Below are positions 1 through 10,331 of a DNA stretch of 64,000 nt, piece after piece. A program made the position numbers and the translations under genes. Location of the stretch: contig NZ_CM001024.1 of NCBI RefSeq assembly GCF_000160775.2, forward strand, positions 2,727,241-2,791,240, written 5' to 3'. This DNA is from Aeromicrobium marinum DSM 15272 (lineage in GTDB: Bacteria > Actinomycetota > Actinomycetes > Propionibacteriales > Nocardioidaceae). Positions within the stretch are counted from its first letter, which is position 1. Each line of letters begins with the position of its first letter. The notes under the pieces are model-generated. The model was not told where the DNA came from. It searched no databases and worked only from the letters and a program-made list of their open reading frames with translations.

Positions 1-1304
<1,304 letters not shown>

Positions 1305-1366
1305 GGTCGACCATCCTGCCACGCTGGTCGCCCCGGCCCCGCCACCCGGCTTCGCCCGCCGGAACG

Positions 1367-1397
1367 CCGAAAACCCCCACCGTCGGCGGGGGTTCGG
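1367..1397 (-). terminator. hairpin with T-run in the rfbA leader (attenuator candidate)
   Basis: On the minus strand the sequence reads AACCCCCGCC-GAC-GGTGGGGGTT followed by TT: a 10-bp GC-rich stem with one G.T pair, a 3-nt loop and a short T-run, which is intrinsic-terminator geometry. Outer bases CCGAA and TTCGG extend the pairing. It lies in the 5' leader of rfbA, not after any gene, so it could attenuate rfbA-rfbB or end a small RNA. No leader peptide is evident. Confidence 0.45.
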
Positions 1398-1539
1398 CCT
1401 GAGGACATCGGGAGAGATGCGCCAGCTGTCCGGGCACGGACCACGGGGAGAGCGGGTCCTGTCTGGGAGAGATCGCCCGGAACTGGTCCCATCGTCCCGC
1501 GCCGGCCGTCCGGCGCCCAGAGGACACCGACCCGAATCC

Positions 1540-1588
1540 TTCGGGACCAAGGTCCCCTTGACGTCATGACCCCGTGGACGGGCACCAT
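1540..1588 (+). promoter_or_regulatory. DevR-box-like palindrome and promoter in front of the response regulator
   Basis: GGGACC-AA-GGTCCC at 1543-1556, flanked by TTC and C, is a perfect 6-bp inverted repeat. It resembles the DevR/DosR box (TTSGGGACTWWAGTCCCSAA), with the inner T/A pair replaced by a complementary C/G pair. A TTGACG hexamer follows at 1558-1563 and a weak -10 (CACCAT) at 1583-1588, 6 nt before the ATG at 1595. The operator therefore touches the -35, the usual place for autoactivation by this regulator family. Confidence 0.5.
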
Positions 1589-1594
1589 GGGGTC

Positions 1595-2233
1595 ATGGCC
1601 GACCCGATCCGCGTGTTCCTGCTGGACGACCACGAGATCGTCCGTCACGGCTTGCGTGGGTTGCTGGAGAGCGAGTCGGACATCGTGGTGGTCGGTGAGT
1701 CCGGTCGCGCGGCCGACGCCCCTGACCAGATCATCGACCTCGGTCCCGACGTGGCCGTGCTGGACGCCCGGCTCCCCGACGGCTCGGGCATCGAGGTCTG
1801 TCGCGAGGTGCGGTCGGCCAGGCCCGAGATCAAGGTCGTCATCCTCACCTCCTACGACGACGACGAGGCCCTGTTCACCGCGATCATGGCCGGGGCCTCC
1901 GGCTACGTCCTCAAGCAGATCCGTGGCAACGACCTCGTCGACGCGGTCCGCCGGGTCGCGGAGGGTCAGTCGCTGCTGGACCCCGCCGTGACCTTGCAGG
2001 TCCTCGAGCGGATCCGCACCGGACCCGTCACCGACCCGCTCGCCCGGCTGACGCCCACCGAGCGGCGGATCCTGCACCTGATCGGCGACGGCCTGACCAA
2101 CCGGCAGATCGCCGAGGAGATCGACCTCGCCGAGAAGACCGTCAAGAACTACGTGTCGCACCTGCTCAACAAGCTCGGCCTGGAGCGGCGGACGCAGGCC
2201 GCGGTGCTGGCCACCAAGAACCGTCGCGCCTGA
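1595..2233 (+). CDS. NarL/DevR-type response regulator (orphan)
   Basis: 212 residues: an N-terminal receiver domain and a C-terminal LuxR-type helix-turn-helix. Receiver residues are all present: the acidic pair D11-D12, phospho-acceptor D57 in [10 protein letters not shown]85 and K107. The output domain (about 145-205) reads [20 protein letters not shown] and then [25 protein letters not shown], very like DevR/DosR. ATG 1595 is preferred over in-frame GTG 1574 because the receiver strand begins right after MADPIRV. No histidine kinase gene lies nearby, so the partner sensor is unknown. A DevR-box-like palindrome upstream suggests autoregulation. Confidence 0.88.
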   Translation: MADPIRVFLLDDHEIVRHGLRGLLESESDIVVVGESGRAADAPDQIIDLGPDVAVLDARLPDGSGIEVCREVRSARPEIKVVILTSYDDDEALFTAIMAGASGYVLKQIRGNDLVDAVRRVAEGQSLLDPAVTLQVLERIRTGPVTDPLARLTPTERRILHLIGDGLTNRQIAEEIDLAEKTVKNYVSHLLNKLGLERRTQAAVLATKNRRA

Positions 2234-2303
2234 CCGGCCGGGCAGCACACCTCACACGCTCCACCGGCAGCCGCCCCTGACAGCGGGCGATACGCTGGTA
2301 CGC

Positions 2304-3578
2304 ATGGACCACAACGCGCACCTGGCCGCTGCCGACCCGCAGATCGCCGCCCTGCTCGATGCCGAGCTGGACCGTCAGCAGACCACGCTGGAGATGATCG
2401 CCTCGGAGAACTTCGCCCCCGTCGCGGCGCTCGAGGCCCAGGGCAGCGTCCTCACCAACAAGTACGCCGAGGGATACCCCGGCAAGCGCTACTACGGCGG
2501 CTGCGAGTTCGTCGACCAGGTCGAGACGATCGCGATCGACCGGCTCAAGCAGCTGTTCGACGCGACCTACGCCAACGTCCAGCCGCACTCGGGCGCCTCG
2601 GCCAACGCCGCCGCCCTGCACGCCGTCGCGACGGTGGGCGACACGATCCTGGGTCTCGACCTCGCCAACGGCGGTCACCTCACCCACGGCATGAAGCTCA
2701 ACTTCTCGGGGCGGCTGTACAACCCGGTCGCGTACCACGTCGACGCCGACGGCCTGGTCGACATGGACGAGGTGCGGGCCCTGGCCCTCGAGCACCGCCC
2801 GCGGGTCATCATCGCGGGCTGGTCGGCGTACCCCCGCCAGCTCGACTTCGCCGCCTTCCGGGCGATCGCCGACGAGGTCGACGCGGTCCTGTGGGTCGAC
2901 ATGGCGCACTTCGCGGGTCTCGTGGCCGCGGGCCTGCACCCCAGCCCGCTGCCGCACGCCCACATCGTCACCACCACGACCCACAAGACCCTCGGCGGAC
3001 CGCGCGGCGGTGTCATCCTCACCAACGACGAGGCCGTGGCCAAGAAGATCCGCTCCGCGGTGTTCCCGGGTCAGCAGGGCGGACCGCTCGAGCACGTCAT
3101 CGCCGCCAAGGCGGTCGCGTTCAAGATGGCGCTCGAGCCCGGCTTCCGTGAGCGTCAGGAGCGCACCATCGAGGGCGCCAGGATCGTGGCCGACCGCCTG
3201 ATGGCCGCCGACGCCCGGGACGCCGGCGTCCAGGTCCTCAGCGGCGGTACCGACGTGCACCTGGTCCTGGTCGACCTGCGCGAGTCCGAGCTCGACGGTC
3301 AGCAGGCCGAGGACCGGCTGCACGAGGTCGGCATCACCGTCAACCGCAACGCCGTGCCCAACGACCCCCGTCCACCGATGGTCACCTCGGGGCTGCGCAT
3401 CGGCACGCCGGCCCTCGCCACCCGTGGCTTCGCGGCCGAGGAGTTCGGTGAGGTCGCGGACGTCATCGCCGAGGCGCTCAAGCCCGGCGACGTCGACATC
3501 CAGGGCCTGCGCAAGCGCGTCGCGGTGCTGGCCGAGCGCTTCCCGCTGTATCCCGACATCACGCCGTTCACGGCGTGA
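2304..3578 (+). CDS. glyA: serine hydroxymethyltransferase
   Basis: 424 residues, full family length. It interconverts serine and glycine with transfer of a one-carbon unit to tetrahydrofolate. Recognisable motifs are [25 protein letters not shown], and the PLP-lysine segment [14 protein letters not shown] with K228. The -10-like hexamer TACGCT (2291-2296) ends 7 nt before the ATG and there is no Shine-Dalgarno sequence, so the transcript is probably leaderless. The downstream SURF1 gene starts in the glyA stop codon (GTGA overlap). Confidence 0.97.
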   Translation: MDHNAHLAAADPQIAALLDAELDRQQTTLEMIASENFAPVAALEAQGSVLTNKYAEGYPGKRYYGGCEFVDQVETIAIDRLKQLFDATYANVQPHSGASANAAALHAVATVGDTILGLDLANGGHLTHGMKLNFSGRLYNPVAYHVDADGLVDMDEVRALALEHRPRVIIAGWSAYPRQLDFAAFRAIADEVDAVLWVDMAHFAGLVAAGLHPSPLPHAHIVTTTTHKTLGGPRGGVILTNDEAVAKKIRSAVFPGQQGGPLEHVIAAKAVAFKMALEPGFRERQERTIEGARIVADRLMAADARDAGVQVLSGGTDVHLVLVDLRESELDGQQAEDRLHEVGITVNRNAVPNDPRPPMVTSGLRIGTPALATRGFAAEEFGEVADVIAEALKPGDVDIQGLRKRVAVLAERFPLYPDITPFTA

Positions 3579-4339
3579 CCCGGTCCGGCGCGGCACGACT
3601 CTGGCTGCGGCCGGAGCTGCTCGCGCTGCACCTGTTGGCGATCGTCGCCGTGGTCGTCTGCATCGCCGGAGGCCTCTGGCAGTTCGGCGCCTACGACACG
3701 CGGCAGGCCGACGAGCGCGCCGACCGGCAAGAGGTGCCGACCGTGCCGATCGAGCAGGTGTGGTCGCCCGGCGACCCGTTCGGCCCCGGCCTCAACCACC
3801 GTCCCGTGACCGTCCGCGGCACGTTCGGACCGGTCGACGAGCAGGTCTGGGTGTCGGGGCGGGTGCAGGACGGCCGTGACGGCTTCTGGTTGCTGGCGCC
3901 GCTGGAGATCGCCGACGGCGACGCGCTGCTGGTCGTGCGCGGCTTCTCGCCCGAGGCCACCGACGTGCCGACCGCACCTGCCGGTCCGCAGGAGTTCGAG
4001 GTCGTCCTCGAGCCGGGCGAGGGCTCGGCGGCTCCGCTGGACGACCGCGGCGTGATCGGCTCGGTCCGGGTGCCGACCCTGGTCAACGAGGTGCCGTACC
4101 GCCTGTTCCCCGGGTTCGGCATCAGCACCGACGTCGCCGTGGCCGGCGACCTGAGCGTGGCCGACCCGCCGGCTCCCGACGTGGCCTGGACCGTGGGGCT
4201 GCGCAACCTCGCCTACTCGCTGCAGTGGTGGGTCTTCGGTCTGTTCGCCGCCTTCATGTGGTGGCGCATGTGCAGTGAGAACGTCGCCGCCGCCCGGGCC
4301 CGGGCCGCGGCCAACGATCAGGAGAAGGAACTCGTATGA
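3575..4339 (+). CDS. SURF1 family membrane protein
   Basis: 254 residues with the SURF1 layout: one membrane helix near the N-terminus (about 17-37, [19 protein letters not shown]), the conserved [17 protein letters not shown], a central soluble domain with [10 protein letters not shown] and [11 protein letters not shown], and a C-terminal helix ([18 protein letters not shown]). SURF1 proteins assist assembly of cytochrome oxidase. The GTG start overlaps the glyA stop, and the end overlaps the next gene by 4 nt (ATGA), indicating translational coupling in one operon. Confidence 0.9.
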   Translation: MTRSGAARLWLRPELLALHLLAIVAVVVCIAGGLWQFGAYDTRQADERADRQEVPTVPIEQVWSPGDPFGPGLNHRPVTVRGTFGPVDEQVWVSGRVQDGRDGFWLLAPLEIADGDALLVVRGFSPEATDVPTAPAGPQEFEVVLEPGEGSAAPLDDRGVIGSVRVPTLVNEVPYRLFPGFGISTDVAVAGDLSVADPPAPDVAWTVGLRNLAYSLQWWVFGLFAAFMWWRMCSENVAAARARAAANDQEKELV

Positions 4340-4698
4340 GCCAGTCCACCCCGCCGGTCGGCGGGCTCGTCCGCAGCTACCAGGTCCTGGCGACCGTCCT
4401 GGGGTTCAACCTCATCTTCGTCATCTACGCGGCGGTCGCCCAACGCGCCACCGACCCGACGTCGTGGTGGAACCGCAACGAGGACCTGATCTTCACGATC
4501 GACCAGGTGCACGGCCTGCTGTTCATGGCCCTGCTCGTGATCATCGCGGTGCTGGCGAGCCGGTACCACTGGCGGCCGTCGATGACGATCTCCACCATGC
4601 TGCTCGCGACCGTCCCGGTGCTGAGCTTCTGGGGCGAGCGCCGCGCCTCACGCCGGCTCACCTCCGGTGAGGTTTCCCAGGAAATCCCCGGTAACTGA
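4336..4698 (+). CDS. DUF3817 family small membrane protein
   Basis: 120 residues with three predicted membrane helices: VLATVLGFNLIFVIYAAVA, VHGLLFMALLVIIAVLA and MTISTMLLATVPVLSFW. The pattern DQVHG then WRPS fits the DUF3817 family of small actinobacterial integral membrane proteins, whose role is not known. It overlaps the SURF1 gene by 4 nt and is the last gene of the glyA operon. Its final codons form the left arm of a 27-bp inverted repeat. Confidence 0.75.
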   Translation: MSQSTPPVGGLVRSYQVLATVLGFNLIFVIYAAVAQRATDPTSWWNRNEDLIFTIDQVHGLLFMALLVIIAVLASRYHWRPSMTISTMLLATVPVLSFWGERRASRRLTSGEVSQEIPGN

Positions 4699-4758
4699 CA
4701 CTGATCACAGGTTGCAACAGGGGTGAGGTGACAGTTTTCGGGGATCTCCTGGGAAACT
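4671..4758. repeat. 27-bp imperfect inverted repeat with 34-bp loop
   Basis: The left arm 4671-4697 (begins GGTTTCCCAGGAAATCCCC) pairs with the right arm 4732-4758 (ends GGGATCTCCTGGGAAACT), with 4 mismatches in 27 by hand alignment. The loop contains the palindrome GTTGCAAC and the near-palindrome CTGATCACAG. The left arm is inside the DUF3817 coding end. The element separates convergent genes, so it may act as a bidirectional transcription stop, but it lacks a T-run. Confidence 0.7.
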
Positions 4759-4769
4759 GCCCCCGGGGG

Positions 4770-5561
4770 TCAGCGGCCGGTGAAGGTGGCGTGGCCGGGG
4801 CCGTCGGCGAGGAACGACGCCATGCCGTGCTGCAGGTCCTCGGTGTCGAACAGGTCCGACGCGATCGCGGTCGTGCGGGCGATCGCCTCAGGGACCCCGC
4901 CGGCCTCGTAGTGCCGCAGGATCTGCTTCGCCGCGTCGAAGGCCCGCGTCGGACCCGCGGCCAGGTGGGCGGCCAGCGACAGCACGGCGCCGTCGAAGTC
5001 CTCGTCGTCGATCACTCGGTTGACGACGTTCCACCGCTCGAACGTGGCGGCGTCGAACAGGTCGCCGGTGAGCACGACCTCCTTGGCCCGGCCGACCCCC
5101 GCCCGCGCGGCGAGTCGCTGGGTGCCGCCCATGGTCGGGGTCAGCCCGATGACCCGCTCGACCAGACCGAACTTCGCCCGCGGCGCGGCGACGACGAGGT
5201 CGCAGGCCAGCGCGACCTCGAGGGCCCATGTGAGGGTCAGGGCGTGCGCGGCGAAGATCGTCGGGATCGGCAACGGGGCGATCCGCTCGGGCAGCTCCAG
5301 CATCCGGTCGTAGAGGGCCAGCGTGTCGGCCTTGGTGGTGCGGGCGTGGAACTGCGAGACGTCGACGCCGCCGGACACGACCCGTCCCTCGGCCCGGATC
5401 ACCAGCGCTCGCGGCAGGTCGGCCTCGACGGCGTCCAGGGCCACGTCGAACTGCTCGTGCAGCTCCAGGGAGTACAGGTTGACCGGGGGCGCGGCGAAGA
5501 TCAGCACGGCGACGTCGCCCTGACGCTCCACGGTCACCCGGCCGGCGTCGGTGGCGCTCAT
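4770..5561 (-). CDS. enoyl-CoA hydratase/isomerase family protein
   Basis: 263 residues with the crotonase fold. The oxyanion-hole segments are GRVVSGGVDVSQF and ALTLTWALEVALACDLVVA, with FGLVERVIGLTPTMGGTQRL downstream. It probably hydrates or isomerises an acyl-CoA; the substrate cannot be read from sequence. The ATG at 5561 overlaps the stop of the upstream 42-residue membrane protein (ATGA), so translation is coupled. Frames upstream of this ATG are open but unrelated. Confidence 0.85.
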   Translation of the reverse strand: MSATDAGRVTVERQGDVAVLIFAAPPVNLYSLELHEQFDVALDAVEADLPRALVIRAEGRVVSGGVDVSQFHARTTKADTLALYDRMLELPERIAPLPIPTIFAAHALTLTWALEVALACDLVVAAPRAKFGLVERVIGLTPTMGGTQRLAARAGVGRAKEVVLTGDLFDAATFERWNVVNRVIDDEDFDGAVLSLAAHLAAGPTRAFDAAKQILRHYEAGGVPEAIARTTAIASDLFDTEDLQHGMASFLADGPGHATFTGR

Positions 5562-5686
5562 GCTCCCGCCTCGGGGTCGTAGAAGCCGCCACGGTCGGCG
5601 GTGGCGTTGCGAGCGGCCACGACGACGGCGGCGACGAGACCGAGCAGCAGCAGGAGGCGTACCGGGCGGCGGGAGGGTGCGGACAT
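5558..5686 (-). CDS. 42-residue single-pass membrane protein
   Basis: A short reading frame from ATG 5686 encodes a basic N-terminus (MSAPSRRPVR), a hydrophobic helix LLLLLGLVAAVVVAA and a short polar tail ending FYDPEAGA. A TAGGTT hexamer (5698-5693 on this strand) ends 6 nt upstream of the ATG, so a leaderless transcript is likely. The TGA overlaps the ATG of the enoyl-CoA hydratase, which argues that it is a real translated leader gene of that operon. The function is unknown. One type-II-like membrane segment and high basicity at the N-terminus suggest a cytoplasmic N-terminus. Confidence 0.6.
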   Translation of the reverse strand: MSAPSRRPVRLLLLLGLVAAVVVAARNATADRGGFYDPEAGA

Positions 5687-5805
5687 GCTCCCAACCTACC
5701 GAGTCGTGGTGGCCCATTGGTGCCGGTGTCCGGCCTGTCGCGCACGGCGTGAGTTGGTGCGGCATGGGAGAATCAGGCTGCATCTTCTTCCCCGAAAGGA
5801 CCGAC

Positions 5806-6330
5806 GTGGCCTCGCAACTCGCCGTCACCCTGCACACGTCGCAGGGCGACATCGCCATCGACCTGTTCCCCAACCATGCCCCGATCACCGTCGAGAACTT
5901 CGTCGGCCTCGCCGAGGGCACCAAGGAATGGCTCGACCCCGCCACCCGTCAGGTCGCCGAGCGTCCGTTCTACGACGGGCTCACCTTCCACCGCGTCATC
6001 TCCGGGTTCATGCTGCAGGGCGGTTGCCCGCTGGGCACCGGCACCGGCGGACCGGGGTTCGAGTTCGCCGACGAGTTCCACCCCGAGCTGCAGTTCGACC
6101 GTCCGTACCTGCTGGCCATGGCGAACGCCGGCCCGGGCACGAACGGCTCGCAGTTCTTCATCACGGTCGCGGCCACGCCGTGGCTCAACCGCAAGCACAC
6201 CATCTTCGGTGAGGTCGCCGACGCGGCCGGCCGGGCCGTCGTCGACGCCATCGGTGCGACCGCGACGGACCGCCTCGACCGTCCCGAGGTGCCGGTCGTG
6301 ATCGAGAAGGTCACCGTCGAACGACGGTGA
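5806..6330 (+). CDS. cyclophilin-type peptidyl-prolyl cis-trans isomerase
   Basis: 174 residues. It catalyses proline cis-trans isomerisation during protein folding. Cyclophilin landmarks are FHRVISGFMLQGG, GPGTNGSQFFITV and LNRKHTIFGEV. The GTG at 5806 is favoured because a GAAAGGA ribosome-binding site lies 5 nt upstream and the protein then begins ASQLAVTLHTSQGDI, the family's first strand. There is no signal peptide, so it is cytoplasmic. It matches ppiA at the start of the actinobacterial growth cluster. Confidence 0.93.
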   Translation: MASQLAVTLHTSQGDIAIDLFPNHAPITVENFVGLAEGTKEWLDPATRQVAERPFYDGLTFHRVISGFMLQGGCPLGTGTGGPGFEFADEFHPELQFDRPYLLAMANAGPGTNGSQFFITVAATPWLNRKHTIFGEVADAAGRAVVDAIGATATDRLDRPEVPVVIEKVTVERR

Positions 6331-6343
6331 CCGATCCGGCACG

Positions 6344-7195
6344 GTGAACGACTCCGTGGAGGCGGCCCGCTGTCACCTGCACCCCGAACGCGAGGCGTAC
6401 ATCTCGTGCCAGCGGTGCGGCCGGCCGATCTGCCCCGACTGCATGCGTGATGCGGCCGTCGGGTTCCAGTGCCCCACCTGCGTGGCGGCGGGTCGCCAGG
6501 CGGTCCGCCAACCGCGCACGCTGGCGGGCGGCCGGGTGCAGGCCCGCGAGGGTGTCGTCACCATGGCGATCATCGCGGTCAACGTGGTGGTGTTCGCCCT
6601 CACCGACATCGTGGGCACGGACGCGATCACGGCTGCCGGGCGGATGGTCGGCGCCGACGTCATCGACACCCAGGGCCGGCTCTGGCCCGGGATGGACGAC
6701 GGCGGGTACTGGCGGCTGCTGACCTCGGCGTTCCTGCACGCCGGCGTGCTGCACCTGCTGTTCAACATGTACGCGCTGTACCTGTTCGGTCCGTTCGTCG
6801 AACGCGCCCTCGGCAGCGCGCGGTACGTCGCGGCGTACCTGACGATGGCCGTGTTCTCCGGCGCCGTGGTGTACCTGCTCACGGACCCGCGCACCTTCAC
6901 CGTGGGCGCGTCCGGCGCGGTGTTCGGCCTCTTCGGCTATGCGCTGGTGCTGCTGGTGCGGGCCAAGCAGGACGTCCGCACCCTGCTGGTGCTGCTGGCG
7001 GTCAACGGTGTCATCAGCCTGGCCCCGAACATCAGCTGGCAGGGACACCTGGGTGGGTTCATCGCTGGTCTCACCCTGGGCGCCGCCGTGGCGTACGCCC
7101 CCCGCGAGCGTCGCACGCTCCTGCAGGTCGTGTCGGTCGGCGGGCTGCTCGCGCTGTCGGCGGTGATCGTCGTCGCGCGGAGCCTGACGGGCTGA
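6344..7195 (+). CDS. rhomboid family intramembrane serine protease with N-terminal zinc-ribbon
   Basis: 283 residues. Residues 10-46 hold paired cysteines and histidines (CHLH, CQRC, CPDC, CPTC), a zinc-binding B-box-like module. A six-helix rhomboid domain follows. Catalytic residues are visible as the serine in TVGASGAVFG and the histidine in WQGHLGGFIAG. HLLFNMYALYLFG carries the usual HxxxN element. It cleaves membrane protein substrates within the bilayer; targets are unknown. It starts 13 nt after the cyclophilin stop, so is likely co-transcribed. Confidence 0.92.
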   Translation: MNDSVEAARCHLHPEREAYISCQRCGRPICPDCMRDAAVGFQCPTCVAAGRQAVRQPRTLAGGRVQAREGVVTMAIIAVNVVVFALTDIVGTDAITAAGRMVGADVIDTQGRLWPGMDDGGYWRLLTSAFLHAGVLHLLFNMYALYLFGPFVERALGSARYVAAYLTMAVFSGAVVYLLTDPRTFTVGASGAVFGLFGYALVLLVRAKQDVRTLLVLLAVNGVISLAPNISWQGHLGGFIAGLTLGAAVAYAPRERRTLLQVVSVGGLLALSAVIVVARSLTG

Positions 7196-7203
7196 CCCGG
7201 AGG

Positions 7204-7235
7204 TTTTCCACAGCAGTTGTCCACAGTGTGGAGAA
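7204..7235. promoter_or_regulatory. cluster of three DnaA-box-like 9-mers
   Basis: TTTTCCACA (7204-7212) and TTGTCCACA (7217-7225) are on the plus strand. TGTGGAGAA (7227-7235) is the reverse complement of TTCTCCACA. The last two form an almost perfect palindrome with a 1-bp centre. TTGTCCACA is the preferred actinobacterial DnaA box. A further 10-bp palindrome, ACACGCGTGT, lies at 7238-7247. The cluster fills the gap between the rhomboid and crgA stop codons and could titrate DnaA or act in regulation. It is not a complete oriC. Confidence 0.55.
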
Positions 7236-7253
7236 CTACACGCGTGTGATTCG

Positions 7254-7700
7254 CTACTCCCACTTCATCGCGAAGCCGAAGGCCCCGACGATGAAGCCCA
7301 TCCCGATGACCAGGTTCCAGTTGCCGAGGTCGGAGTACAACGGGATGTCGATGTCGGTGTTGGCCAGCGTGTAGAAGGTCACGATCCACACCAGACCGAT
7401 CGCGGCCGAGCCGATCATGAGGGGGGCGGCGTACCGCCAGCCCACACTCTGGCCGGGCTCGGGCTCCGGTGCGGTCGAACCCGCGACCAACGAGGCGGCC
7501 ACGACCAGTACCGCGGCGATGGCCCAGTTCCAGTGGCCCAGGTCGGCGATCGGGTCGATGCGACCGATCCCCGGGAAGTCCCACGCGCGGACGAAGAACA
7601 GGTAACCGACGCCCCAGACGACCCCCACCAGGAGCAGGACGATCGCCGCAGGGTGGAACCAGCCACCCCGTCGGGTACGGGTCTTCTTGTTCTGTGCCAC
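7254..7700 (-). CDS. crgA: CrgA-like cell division protein with internally duplicated domain
   Basis: 148 residues, roughly 1.6 times the usual CrgA. CrgA proteins are two-helix membrane proteins that bind the septal machinery (FtsZ, FtsI, PBPs). Two CrgA-like units are visible. Residues about 15-75 end DLGHWNWAIAAVLVVAASLV, and residues about 88-148 end DLGNWNLVIGMGFIVGAFGF followed by AMKWE, which matches the family's C-terminal LGxWNxxI...MRW pattern. Four membrane helices are predicted. GTG 7700 starts VAQNKKTRTRRGG, a basic cytoplasmic tail. Its position beside DUF881 and pknB supports orthology with crgA. Confidence 0.82.
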   Translation of the reverse strand: MAQNKKTRTRRGGWFHPAAIVLLLVGVVWGVGYLFFVRAWDFPGIGRIDPIADLGHWNWAIAAVLVVAASLVAGSTAPEPEPGQSVGWRYAAPLMIGSAAIGLVWIVTFYTLANTDIDIPLYSDLGNWNLVIGMGFIVGAFGFAMKWE

Positions 7701-7792
7701 GATCCGGTCACCTCACGAGCTCGACGGTCCTCCGTGCATCTGCAGATGCCTCGGCTAGCGTAGTCGGGACAGCGAGGACCAGGGAGATCGGC

Positions 7793-8542
7793 ATGGGTGC
7801 ACGGCAGCGCACGACGCGCGCACGACGGACCCGTCCGGCCTGGTCGGTGGCCGCCCTCGTCGTCACCGGCATCTCGGGGTTCGTGTTCGTCTCGGGGGCG
7901 GTCACGTCCCGGGGCACCGACATCCGTCCCCTCGGCGGTGACATCACCTCGGTGGTGGAAGACCGGGCCCGGCAGGTCGAGGCCCGCCGCACCCAGGCCA
8001 GCACGCTGCAGCAGCAGATCGACGAGCTCTCCGAGGCGGCCGACGTGCCGGGACTCGACGAGGTCGTCGCGGCCGCGCGCGCCGCCGAGGCTCCGGCCGG
8101 CTTCACCGCGGTGGAGGGACCGGGCCTGCGGGTCACCCTCACCGACACCCCGCGCAGCGTCGAGGTGGCCGAAGGGCTCGACCCGAACGTCCTCGTCGTG
8201 CACCAGCAGGACATCCAGGGATTCGTCAACGCGCTGTGGGCCGGCGGCGCGCAGGCTGTCACCCTGCAGGGACAGCGGCTGATCTCCACGACCGGCATCA
8301 AGTGTGTCGGCAGCACCGTGGTGCTCGACGGGGTGCCGTACTCACCGCCGTACGTCATCGAGGCGGTCGGGGGCGACACCCGGCTGCGGGCCGCCCTCGA
8401 CGCCTCGCCCGAGGTGGGGCTGTACGAGACCTACGTCAGTCGGTACAAGCTCGGCCTGCAGGTCGAGACGGTGCGCACCGTGCAGGCACCGGCGTACGAC
8501 GGAGCGCTCTCCGTGCAGTTCGCCAGCGCCGTCACCCCCTAG
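7793..8542 (+). CDS. DUF881 family membrane-anchored protein
   Basis: 249 residues with an N-terminal anchor helix (about 17-36, WSVAALVVTGISGFVFVSG), a coiled-coil stretch (about 55-85, VVEDRARQVEARRTQ) and a C-terminal DUF881 domain with GLRVTLTD, LVVHQQDIQGFVNALWAGGA and ALSVQFASAV. The family is widespread near dcw and pknB loci and is thought to act in division or the envelope, without a proven activity. ATG 7793 has an AGGGAG site 6 nt upstream, and a TAGCGT -10 candidate lies at 7756. It corresponds to Rv0012 in mycobacterial order. trpG, which follows there, is missing here. Confidence 0.88.
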   Translation: MGARQRTTRARRTRPAWSVAALVVTGISGFVFVSGAVTSRGTDIRPLGGDITSVVEDRARQVEARRTQASTLQQQIDELSEAADVPGLDEVVAAARAAEAPAGFTAVEGPGLRVTLTDTPRSVEVAEGLDPNVLVVHQQDIQGFVNALWAGGAQAVTLQGQRLISTTGIKCVGSTVVLDGVPYSPPYVIEAVGGDTRLRAALDASPEVGLYETYVSRYKLGLQVETVRTVQAPAYDGALSVQFASAVTP

Positions 8543-8545
8543 CCG

Positions 8546-10261
<1,716 letters not shown>

Positions 10262-10331
10262 GGTGTCACTCTCCCAGAGGGGCGGGGGCACGGTGGTGGA
10301 AGCATCGGAAGGCGGTGGAGGCGGGCGGTCG

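Noticed and set aside
5290..5945. N-terminal extension of the enoyl-CoA hydratase at 4770 to about 390 residues
   Set aside because: The extension has no crotonase homology, and the 42-residue membrane peptide in another frame, with its own promoter and an ATGA overlap, explains the DNA better.
7204..7247. Complete origin of replication
   Set aside because: Only three boxes, no AT-rich unwinding region, and dnaA/dnaN are not adjacent. Reported only as a DnaA-box cluster.
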